Shown here: in pieces, positions 1 through 6,676 of the stretch
How positions within the stretch are numbered: position 1 is the first letter of the stretch
Layout: each line of letters begins with the position of its first letter
Assembly (NCBI GenBank): GCA_001858525.1
Contig: LAPX01000004.1
Location: 372,001-436,000 of the forward strand
Source of the DNA: Vampirovibrio chlorellavorus
GTDB lineage: Bacteria > Cyanobacteriota > Vampirovibrionia > Vampirovibrionales > Vampirovibrionaceae
Direction: 5' to 3'
Length of the DNA stretch: 64,000 nt
Notes under the pieces: generated by a model
Told to the model about the DNA's origin: nothing
Databases searched by the model: none
The model's input: only the letters and a program-made list of their open reading frames with translations
Position numbers and translations under genes: made by a program

Positions 1-2
1 AC

Positions 3-437
3 CAATGGCTGGTGCAGGATTTGGAAAAACGCGGCCTGTGGGGACCCAACATGGTGGCCGCACTGAAAGCCGCCGATGGTCAGCTCTCCAAGCTGAAAAA
101 CATTCCGGCCGATCTCAAGGAAAAATACCCGGAAGTGTTTGAGATCGATCAAACTTGGCTGATTCGGGCTTGCGCCGTGCGGGGCAAGTGGATCGATCAA
201 TCCCAGTCTCTCAACCTGTTTGTGGCCAAACCCAGCGGAAAGTTACTGCATGAACTGTACACCACCGCCTGGAACATGGGCTTGAAAACCACCTATTACT
301 TACGGACGCTGGGGGCTAGCCAAGTGGAAAAATCCACCGTGGATCAATCCCAATTCGGGAAAACCCACTTGCGGCAAGCCGAAACCGAGCCGCAGGCCTG
401 CGCCATCGATAACCCCGATTGCGAAGCCTGCCAGTAA
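3..437 (+). CDS. nrdA: Ribonucleoside-diphosphate reductase alpha subunit, C-terminal part (5' end outside window)
   Basis: Catalytic large subunit of class I ribonucleotide reductase, which reduces ribonucleoside diphosphates to deoxyribonucleotides in the cytoplasm. The reading frame is open from base 3, so only the last 144 codons are present. The sequence contains the family's C-terminal barrel block, including FVAKPSGKLLHELYTTAWN followed by GLKTTYYLRTLGA. It ends in a flexible tail with a cysteine pair (CEAC, two residues before the stop), which in this family relays electrons from thioredoxin or glutaredoxin to the active site. A terminator-like hairpin follows the stop codon. The small subunit gene is not visible here. 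Confidence 0.93.
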   Translation, partial: QWLVQDLEKRGLWGPNMVAALKAADGQLSKLKNIPADLKEKYPEVFEIDQTWLIRACAVRGKWIDQSQSLNLFVAKPSGKLLHELYTTAWNMGLKTTYYLRTLGASQVEKSTVDQSQFGKTHLRQAETEPQACAIDNPDCEACQ

Positions 438-465
438 GCAAGTTACTTTCATACGCTTATGAGGT

Positions 466-513
466 TCCCCTCTTCCCTTGGCCGATGGTGCCCTGTGGAA
501 GGGGGGCTTTTTT
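466..513 (+). terminator. Probable rho-independent terminator of the ribonucleotide reductase gene
   Basis: A C/T-rich arm (CCCTCTTCC) pairs with GGAAGGGGG, with one G-T pair, across a loop of about 20 bases. A run of seven T follows. It lies directly after the nrdA stop codon and abuts the 3' end of the convergent pilin gene. Confidence 0.5.
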
Positions 514-821
514 TAAAGACGACTAGTTCCTCCAGAGCCACAACCACCGCCATCGCACCCTCCGCCCGACGTGTTCGATGTACTAGAAGGGGGAACGGAA
601 GCAGGAGTCGTTGGAGGGGAAGCTGCAGGGGGATTGGTGCCGCCGCCAGCACTGGCCACAGCCGATGAACTGGTGGACTGGGCCCCGATTTGAGAGGCCA
701 AACCCGACAGCATGCCTTGCATGGAGGTGCCCAAGACACCCAACCCACCAATGGCCACCACAGCCACCAAGGCCAACACCAGGCCATATTCCACCAGGCT
801 TTGGCCGTTAACGGATTTCAT
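513..821 (-). CDS. Flp-type (type IVb) pilin with Pro/Ser-rich and Gly/Cys-rich tail
   Basis: Small prepilin of the Flp/Tad family, 102 residues from the chosen ATG. The start gives a six-residue leader MKSVNG followed by QSLVEYG, which matches the short-leader Flp pattern with prepilin-peptidase cleavage after Gly and Glu at position +5. A hydrophobic helix of about 20 residues follows (LVLALVAVVAIGG). The second half is unusual: a Ser/Ala/Pro/Thr-rich linker and then a glycine-rich tail holding two cysteines (GGGCDGGGCGSGG). A GTG start at 854 would extend the leader by 11 residues, but it lies beside a TATTATAAA element that looks like a -10 box, so the ATG is preferred. No tad assembly genes are in the window. 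Confidence 0.8.
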   Translation of the reverse strand: MKSVNGQSLVEYGLVLALVAVVAIGGLGVLGTSMQGMLSGLASQIGAQSTSSSAVASAGGGTNPPAASPPTTPASVPPSSTSNTSGGGCDGGGCGSGGTSRL

Positions 822-1006
822 CCTAAAACTCTGCGATCGTTTCAAAGCAGTCACCCTTTATAATACCCACTTGTTATCAATCTTTTTTTTGAAACCCAAA
901 TTGCACAATGGTATTTGCTACCGTTTCGGTCAGCGCCGCCTAAACTTGAATATTTTGTTACAATTAAAAACAATTATTTTTTAAATGATATTTCTTAGGT
1001 TTTGGC

Positions 1007-2518
1007 GTGGCAGCAAATCGGGCAATACTTTGGCAAACGGCCGGGCGAAATGGCTATCGCCTGCTACTAACCGTGTTGGGCCTATGGGTAGTGGGCATGG
1101 CCCTGATGCCCCTGAGCAAAATGGCCTTTGCCTGGGAACTGGACTTCCTGAGCATTGTACAGCAGTGGCACCCCCCCCAACCTCGAATGCATCAAGCCCC
1201 CATTCGATTAATCAGTATTGACGCCAAAACCGAAGCAAATCCAACGTATCGGAAGCTTTTTGGCGACAGTTTCTCCCGCCGGGCGGCCGGGTACGCCATT
1301 CGCTTCCTGAATCGAACCAACCCCAAAGCGGTCGTTCTGGATGTCAGCTTCAACGGGGGCGCGCACCAGGAGGATCGAGCCGGCGATCAATTTCTGGTAG
1401 ACAGTGTCAAGCCAGGCCATCCGGTCATTTCTCAATTGATGTTTGAAAACCTGGGTCCTTCGGCCCAGTGCTGGGAAAAGCAGCCAAAGGATATACAGCA
1501 AGCCCTGATGGCCAGTACCATCACAGTGCAGGGACTAAACAATTTTCCCGTTTACCACCGCCAAAATCATTATGACAGCCTGGTAGCCCCTTACACCGAT
1601 CTACTGCACAGTGGCATGCACTTTTACTCGGCCACCTTGGGTACCTTTACCACCGATTTAAGCGGCCAACTGGTGGATACTCAGGCCAAAATCAGGCGGT
1701 GGGCCGTTTTTTCCCAATACGGTGGCCATATCTACCCTTCCGTGCCCCTGGCTGTGCTGGCCCGGGGAGCACGACACTTTTCTATCAACCGGCAGGGGGA
1801 ACTACGTTGGCACCAACAAGCGCTAGACCTGGGAATGGACGGTTCCCCCCTGATTAAATGGTATGGACATGGGGTTAACCTCCGGCAACCCGTCTATCAG
1901 GAATATTCTTTTGCCGATGTCATCCTCTCTGAACTGAGTCTGGAGTGTCAGGAAAATCCAAAAGCAGCCCTGTGCCAAAGAGCTGACCTCCCCCGCCACC
2001 CCTTGCTAAAGCCCGATCAGTTTCGAGATCAGTTCACCCTGATCGGCTTTGTCAACCCCAACTTCGACGTTCACCCCACCATCTACAGCAGTCGGTATCC
2101 GGGCTTCTATGTCATGGCCAATGTACTGGATAACGCCCTGCACAATGACTTTGTCAAGCCAGCTCCCTTCTGGCTCAACGGGCTTTGCCTATTGGTGCTA
2201 CCGGGTCTACTGAGTCTGGCGATTCATCGATTTTCATCGACCCTCATCAACCTGCTGGTTGCTGTGAGTTTGGCTGGTGGCCATTTTTTGCTTTGCCTGC
2301 ATGCCTATTACGCATGGAACCTGTGGATATATGCCATTTACCCCATTCTGGCCCTGGCCCTCTGCTTTAGTGGGCTTTATATGTACCAGTACGCCAAAGA
2401 ACACAAGCAGCGCCTGCAAATGCGCTACGCGTTTGGCAAATACGTTTCCCCCGCCGTGCTCAAAATCATTGAACAACAAGCGGGCAAAATCGCCCTGGGT
2501 GTGAGCGCCGGGAAATGA
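1007..2518 (+). CDS. CHASE2-domain sensor part of an adenylate cyclase, cut off by a frameshift
   Basis: Membrane-anchored sensory half of a class III nucleotide cyclase, 503 residues. There is an N-terminal membrane helix (about residues 18-36), then an extracytoplasmic CHASE2 domain (about 60-380, including RLISIDAKTEAN and AVVLDVSFNGG). Three closely spaced membrane helices follow near residues 385-460, then the juxtamembrane block FGKYVSPAVLKII that normally leads straight into the cyclase domain. The frame then runs into a TGA after only about 10 residues. The next ORF, in the -1 frame, continues the expected protein, starting with the family's MTFMFSDIRGFT. The start is GTG with no strong Shine-Dalgarno. 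See the downstream entry for the catalytic half. Confidence 0.85.
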   Translation: MAANRAILWQTAGRNGYRLLLTVLGLWVVGMALMPLSKMAFAWELDFLSIVQQWHPPQPRMHQAPIRLISIDAKTEANPTYRKLFGDSFSRRAAGYAIRFLNRTNPKAVVLDVSFNGGAHQEDRAGDQFLVDSVKPGHPVISQLMFENLGPSAQCWEKQPKDIQQALMASTITVQGLNNFPVYHRQNHYDSLVAPYTDLLHSGMHFYSATLGTFTTDLSGQLVDTQAKIRRWAVFSQYGGHIYPSVPLAVLARGARHFSINRQGELRWHQQALDLGMDGSPLIKWYGHGVNLRQPVYQEYSFADVILSELSLECQENPKAALCQRADLPRHPLLKPDQFRDQFTLIGFVNPNFDVHPTIYSSRYPGFYVMANVLDNALHNDFVKPAPFWLNGLCLLVLPGLLSLAIHRFSSTLINLLVAVSLAGGHFLLCLHAYYAWNLWIYAIYPILALALCFSGLYMYQYAKEHKQRLQMRYAFGKYVSPAVLKIIEQQAGKIALGVSAGK

Positions 2519-3063
2519 CCTTTATGTTCAGCGATATCCGGGGGTTTACGGCCTTCTCTGACCAGAATGAACCCGAAGTGGTGCAGACCTTTTTAAGCCA
2601 GTACTTTTCCACCATGAATGGCATTATTATGCACCAGTACCGGGGCTCCATTAATAAACTGATTGGGGATGCCATTATGGCCTACTGGGGCTTCCCTCTC
2701 AACAATGAGGACCACGCCTTTTTAGCCGTTTGTGCGGCCATGACCATGAGAGAAGCCATGCAAGCCTGGCAAAGCCAGCAAGATAAACTCCCCATTCACA
2801 TTGGTATTGGCATTAATACCGGAGACGCAGTGATTGGCAACATTGGCTCCGATGATTTTATGGACTTTACAGTCATCGGAGATGCCGTCAACGTGGCTTC
2901 CCGGCTGGAGGGGATGAACAAAGAATACGGTACCACCATTATTATTTCCGCAGCCACTTACCAAAAAGTGCAGGATCGCATTGAGGCCCGCAGCCTGGGC
3001 TGGTGTGAACTCAAAGGCAAAAGCGAGCCTGTAGAGATTTTTGAACCCTTAAGAATACTCTAG
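2515..3063 (+). CDS. Class III adenylate/guanylate cyclase catalytic domain, separated from its CHASE2 half
   Basis: Catalytic domain that makes cAMP (or cGMP) from the nucleoside triphosphate, 182 residues. Visible family features: FSDIRGFTAFSD with the first metal-binding Asp, LIGDAIMAYWG with the second (GDA), HIGIGINTGDAVIGNIG, and DFTVIGDAVNVASRLEG with the transition-state region. The ATG overlaps the upstream stop as ATGA, so translational coupling could still make a separate soluble cyclase. In the upstream -1 frame the bases before the ATG encode G-E-R-R-E, the normal linker in this family, so the gene was most likely one reading frame that lost one G near 2493. A strong terminator follows. 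Confidence 0.9.
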   Translation: MTFMFSDIRGFTAFSDQNEPEVVQTFLSQYFSTMNGIIMHQYRGSINKLIGDAIMAYWGFPLNNEDHAFLAVCAAMTMREAMQAWQSQQDKLPIHIGIGINTGDAVIGNIGSDDFMDFTVIGDAVNVASRLEGMNKEYGTTIIISAATYQKVQDRIEARSLGWCELKGKSEPVEIFEPLRIL

Positions 3064-3107
3064 TCCGCCGCATCGGGCCTCACCAACAACACATTAAAAA
3101 ATATTAC

Positions 3108-3141
3108 AACCGATCCTGTCTCAAAGCGGGATCGGTTTTTG
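3108..3141 (+). terminator. Rho-independent terminator after the cyclase gene
   Basis: Perfect nine-base stem AACCGATCC / GGATCGGTT with a 12-base loop, running into TTTTT. It is placed 45 bases after the cyclase stop. Confidence 0.85.
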
Positions 3142-3154
3142 TAAAAGGAACTAT

Positions 3155-3182
3155 TTGACTCTGCTGTATTTTGCAATAGGAT
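3155..3182 (+). promoter_or_regulatory. Candidate sigma70-like promoter of the first HExxH paralog
   Basis: TTGACT, a 16-base spacer, then TAGGAT. It lies after the upstream terminator and about 100 bases before the ATG at 3285. The -35 box is good and the -10 box is fair. Confidence 0.45.
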
Positions 3183-3247
3183 GCTAATCATTCAAGTGAT
3201 CGCTTCATTCAAAGTTGATAAGACAATCAAATCAACATAATAATTTT

Positions 3248-3256
3248 TTCAAGTGG
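3248..3256 (+). promoter_or_regulatory. TTCAAGTGG motif, 28 bases before start codon (copy 1)
   Basis: The nonamer TTCAAGTGG ends 28 bases before the ATG at 3285. The same nonamer has the same spacing before the second paralog (ATG 5059) and a 27-base spacing before the orphan gene at 51370. Its function is unknown: a protein site or a 5' UTR element are both possible. Confidence 0.5.
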
Positions 3257-3284
3257 CCCATTATTAAAGAAGGTTTATCGCTCC

Positions 3285-4844
3285 ATGATTAATTCCATGA
3301 CGTCGTTTCCAGACCCGCGTTTTGCTGGCAAAAAAGCACAAAACAAGCCCTCTGTCTTTAAAACCGCACTCGTTGGTTCATTACTGGCTTCCGCTGGAGC
3401 CGGTGCGTCCTTAACAGGCCCAAAAAACGCCAATGATAAAAATGCCCTGACTCAAAACAGCCTCAGCCTGGATCACGCGCACTTGCCCCTTGCTTTAAGT
3501 AAAGCCGCACAGACCAATTGGGATGCATTAATTTTGGCTGACCCCCAAGATTCCTTTGATGGAAGCGACAGCCCAAAAAACGATCTGGAAGAGGGTCCAA
3601 CCAACCGAAAATTACTGAATAAAAAACACCCACATAGCTCCTTTCGGATACGGCGGTGGTTCTCGCCCGTCAGACCGGTCCAACCCAGACTGTTAAGTGA
3701 GAAAAATGCGCAATCCGCCTGGAATGCTTCCAGCCTGACCCCACTGAATTATGAATTATTCAGCCAAGTTACATTCCCAAACACAAGCCCTATGACACCG
3801 GCCCCCCTCACGCCCTACACCGAAGCGGAGATTAAAGCCCAACTGGTGCCCTTTCTCAATAAAATTACCGGCGGCAATCGGACAAAAAATAACCAAGCCT
3901 TGGCTGTGTTTAATGACCCAATGCTCAAAGCCAAAGCCCCAGACGCCAAAATTAGAGCAGCTCTCGCAAGCATCAAAGCTCTCGGGTTTGACTCCGTCAT
4001 CAATGCTTATAAAAGCAACCTATTTTCAGTCATAAAATTTAACACCATCCCCTTCGATAGCGCTATAGCTTATAGTGTAAAACTTGACGGAGAAACCCAG
4101 CAACAAATCTGGCTCGATCCCAGAAGTCAAGGTGAAGATTGGAAACTCTTTATTAAAACACTGATACATGAAGCAAATCATCAAGACACTAATGTTGATA
4201 ATGCAGAAGAACTGATTGCAAGTGGCATAGCTGATATTACTCACGGTAAAGTAATTTTAGCTGAGCCCAGTCTTGTGACCCAGGGAACCAAATTAACAAG
4301 AAGAATTAATACTCAACTTTTATCTCGCATAGTAACCCGCGGTAACAATGGTGAACTCAAACTAATCAATTCCACCAAGCCTACTGGATTGCCCTGGGGT
4401 AGTTTTGCCGGGCTGTTTGATATTAACAAACCGGAGGATGTGAAAGCCAGTCCGGGCAATCCGCTGTTGGCTTCTCTATTGAGAACCTTTACCGGCAAAA
4501 CCGTCAGAAACCCCAACTTCGACTGGAACACCATTCAGTTGCTGGATCAAAACCAAAAGTACCTGAGCTACTCCGAATTGCTGCAAGCCGCCAAGCTCCT
4601 GCAATTAAACGTCGCCACGCCCAGCCGTTTCAAATCACTCGATGAGGTGGCTGAAGGCCCCGCCATTGCTCCTTCCATTGCTGAGTTCGAGGCTCCCGCA
4701 TCAGCGCCAGCCCCTGGCCCTTCGGATGATCAGGCAATGGCTCCTGCGCCTGAGGCAGCCACCAGCGATGCCAACACTCGCAAGCTCTCCAGACGATTAA
4801 TGGCGGCAGTAGGCCTGGGAGCCGGATTTCTCGGACTAGGATAA
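3285..4844 (+). CDS. Exported or anchored HExxH protein, paralog 1 (putative zinc metallopeptidase, unknown family)
   Basis: 519 residues; I do not recognise the family. N-terminal FAGKK motif (about residues 13-17), then a short Gly/Ala-rich hydrophobic segment (about 25-42), which may be a signal or anchor. A low-complexity linker with RKLL follows. The block shared with paralog 3 starts near residue 146 (WNASSLTPLNYELF). The core holds TLIHEANHQD, an exact HExxH, followed nine residues later by NAEE, which could supply the third zinc ligand as in gluzincin-like enzymes. Then come a second block shared with paralog 3 (SPGNPLLASLLRTF to LQLNVATPS), an Ala/Pro-rich stretch, a basic RKLSRRLM tail and a final short hydrophobic segment (AAVGLGAGFLGLG). 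Peptidase activity is inferred from the motif only. An in-frame ATG at 3297 is an alternative start. Confidence 0.75.
   Translation: MINSMTSFPDPRFAGKKAQNKPSVFKTALVGSLLASAGAGASLTGPKNANDKNALTQNSLSLDHAHLPLALSKAAQTNWDALILADPQDSFDGSDSPKNDLEEGPTNRKLLNKKHPHSSFRIRRWFSPVRPVQPRLLSEKNAQSAWNASSLTPLNYELFSQVTFPNTSPMTPAPLTPYTEAEIKAQLVPFLNKITGGNRTKNNQALAVFNDPMLKAKAPDAKIRAALASIKALGFDSVINAYKSNLFSVIKFNTIPFDSAIAYSVKLDGETQQQIWLDPRSQGEDWKLFIKTLIHEANHQDTNVDNAEELIASGIADITHGKVILAEPSLVTQGTKLTRRINTQLLSRIVTRGNNGELKLINSTKPTGLPWGSFAGLFDINKPEDVKASPGNPLLASLLRTFTGKTVRNPNFDWNTIQLLDQNQKYLSYSELLQAAKLLQLNVATPSRFKSLDEVAEGPAIAPSIAEFEAPASAPAPGPSDDQAMAPAPEAATSDANTRKLSRRLMAAVGLGAGFLGLG
3720..3900 (+). repeat. Near-duplicate block 5' of the core, shared with paralog 3 (7020-7200)
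   Basis: This stretch, starting GGAATGCTTCCAGCCTGAC, recurs in the third paralog with the same reading frame. It includes a long exact stretch around TACACCGAAGCGGAGATTAA and onward. Similarity falls off on the 3' side, where the HExxH core starts. Confidence 0.7.
4449..4621 (+). repeat. Near-duplicate block 3' of the core, shared with paralog 3 (7748-7920)
   Basis: About 172 bases, beginning with CCGGGCAATCCGCTGTTGGC, match the third paralog with only about seven mismatches by eye. The coding sequence between this block and the 5' block is far more diverged. Confidence 0.75.
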
Positions 4845-4883
4845 TTCCGCCCTCCATTAATTTAGAGGGTACACGCCTCTACC

Positions 4884-4922
4884 AAAAAGCCGATCTGCCT
4901 TAAAAATCAGATCGGCTTTTTT
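4884..4922 (+). terminator. Rho-independent terminator of paralog 1
   Basis: Perfect 14-base inverted repeat AAAAAGCCGATCTG / CAGATCGGCTTTTT with a 10-base A/T-rich loop, ending in T. Nearly the same sequence follows paralog 3 (8151-8190). Confidence 0.9.
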
Positions 4923-5021
4923 AATTCATTTATTTACGCTCAACTTATTTACTCTCAATCATGTTGATACTACGATTTGCACACTCTCAATAAAAATTCA
5001 AACGCATTCTATTCATCATAT

Positions 5022-5030
5022 TTCAAGTGG
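5022..5030 (+). promoter_or_regulatory. TTCAAGTGG motif, 28 bases before start codon (copy 2)
   Basis: TTCAAGTGG ends 28 bases before the ATG at 5059, the same spacing as before the first paralog. The sequence between motif and start codon differs between the genes, so the motif is not simply part of a recent duplication. Confidence 0.5.
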
Positions 5031-5058
5031 TTACTCAAAACACAAGGGCTCAATTCCC

Positions 5059-6450
5059 ATGATTACTTCCTCACGTCCGTTAGCGCAGCCGTTATTTGCA
5101 GGCAAGCAAAAGAAAACACCAAACCCCATCAAAGCAGGTCTCATCGGCCTCCTGCTCGGCTCCGCGGGTGGTGCTGCCGCCTTGGGCAATCAACCCATCA
5201 CCCTAAACTCAAACAGCACTGTGGCAGGGGATTCCTTAAGCCTAGCGCCATATCGCCAGCAGCTCAAAAACCCGCCATCTTCCGCCAAGTGGGATGCCCT
5301 GATTTCAACGAAAGAACCACAAACAGGCAAAACAAAGCACAATCGTAAGCTGCTGCAAGAAACCGCCCTGCCGCCACTTCCGGCAGAGACCCCTGAAGAC
5401 CAGGCAGCCCGGGAGATCCTACAGCAACCACCATTCGCCCCAACCGATGTTAACCTGTTTAATCCATCCTCCTACCCGGAGGCAAGCCCCACGGAACCCG
5501 CGCCATTGGTGCCTCAAACGGATGAAAACTTTAAAGTTGCAATAGAAGAAGTTTTGAATAAACGCTTTCAGGGAGATACCCAAAAAGTACAGGAAGGCCT
5601 GGCCCTTTTTGACGACCCCATTCTGAAAGCCAAAATCTCCCCCAGCAGACTACGGGCTGCAGTGGCCATTATGAAAGGCACTGCCTGCGAAAGCGCCATT
5701 GATTATTTCAAAAGCGATGCCTTCGGGGGCATGAAGTTCAAGGTACACGGGGATCCAGAGACCAATATTGCAAGTATGGTGTTACCAGAGGATCAAAACA
5801 AATTGGAACTTTGGGTCAATCCACGGTACATAGGTGAAGACTTCCGTTTGTTGCCGTTTTTTTTAGCTTTTGAAGCGACCAACCAGGATCTGGATAATTT
5901 AGACAAAGTCAATGCGGAGCCCTTAATTGCCTTTGCTGCAGCCTCTTTGGAATACCTCAAGCTGCTTACTCTATATCCTGAATTGGCACAATCAAACACC
6001 GAGCTGACCAGAATGGCGAATACAATGGCGCTCAATCGCTATAATACCCGAGATGAACAAGGAAATCTCCGCCTCTTTACCTATACTGATAATACAAAAC
6101 CCGGTAGCGTAGAGCCTTACAGGCACAACGTTGGTGAATTATTTGAAATCAATGACCCCAATGAGGCTTACCCCACACCCGGAAACGACTATTTAAAGTC
6201 CCTTTTAAAGAATATTGCTGGCAAAGAAGTTGAAAACCCAGACTTCAGCACTGAAACATTAAAACTGATTGATGATCAGGTTTACCTCAGTCCCACCGAA
6301 CTCATAAAAGCAGGCCAAGCGCTCAAGTTAAATATGACGGGCACCGAGGATCCGGAAATGTGGGACGGATTAACTAATCTGGAAGCGCCAGCTCCCGCTC
6401 CTAGCGGTGAAACCAGGAACCGCAGGCTTTTCAGACGGTATATGGCCTGA
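5059..6450 (+). CDS. Exported or anchored paralog 2 with degenerate HExxH (putative catalytically dead homologue)
   Basis: 463 residues, the most diverged of the three tandem paralogs. It keeps the N-terminal FAGK motif (about residues 13-16), the Gly/Ala-rich hydrophobic segment LIGLLLGSAGGAAALG, an NRKLL linker motif, the helical region before the core (LFDDPILKAK), and the Pro/Ala-rich C-terminal stretch with a basic RRLFRRYMA end. At the position of HExxH it has FEATN, so both histidine ligands are gone. If the other two are zinc peptidases this one should be inactive. It may be a decoy, inhibitor or structural partner, but that is speculation. ATG 5059 is the first start in frame with the conserved N-terminus. 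Confidence 0.72.
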   Translation: MITSSRPLAQPLFAGKQKKTPNPIKAGLIGLLLGSAGGAAALGNQPITLNSNSTVAGDSLSLAPYRQQLKNPPSSAKWDALISTKEPQTGKTKHNRKLLQETALPPLPAETPEDQAAREILQQPPFAPTDVNLFNPSSYPEASPTEPAPLVPQTDENFKVAIEEVLNKRFQGDTQKVQEGLALFDDPILKAKISPSRLRAAVAIMKGTACESAIDYFKSDAFGGMKFKVHGDPETNIASMVLPEDQNKLELWVNPRYIGEDFRLLPFFLAFEATNQDLDNLDKVNAEPLIAFAAASLEYLKLLTLYPELAQSNTELTRMANTMALNRYNTRDEQGNLRLFTYTDNTKPGSVEPYRHNVGELFEINDPNEAYPTPGNDYLKSLLKNIAGKEVENPDFSTETLKLIDDQVYLSPTELIKAGQALKLNMTGTEDPEMWDGLTNLEAPAPAPSGETRNRRLFRRYMA

Positions 6451-6507
6451 ATCCAGAAGCTTCATTGCACAACCTGGTTTAAAGAGCCCTCTTGCACCAA
6501 TCCTACC

Positions 6508-6546
6508 CAAAAGCCAATCTGTTATTACAAACAGGTTGGCTTTTTA
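6508..6546 (+). terminator. Rho-independent terminator of paralog 2
   Basis: AAAAGCCAATCTGT pairs with ACAGGTTGGCTTTT with one G-T pair, across an eight-base loop, then T. Its layout matches the other two paralog terminators but the sequence is more diverged, as is the gene. Confidence 0.85.
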
Positions 6547-6676
6547 AATCAATTATTTTACTTGGCATTATGTTGGCACTAAAATCATGTCAGATTTTTT
6601 AAATCACCTATCAAATCAAAAAACATATTAATAAATACTTATCCCTCCTCATAAAACCCAAAGGTCCCCGTTTGCC

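Noticed and set aside
2490-2520. Programmed -1 frameshift in the CHASE2 cyclase
   Set aside because: No X-XXY-YYZ slippery heptamer in the zero frame and no clear downstream stem, so a simple indel or coupled re-initiation is more likely.
4977-5348. Overlapping ORF at the start of paralog 2 in another frame
   Set aside because: It lacks the FAGK and hydrophobic segments shared by the three paralogs and has no family features.
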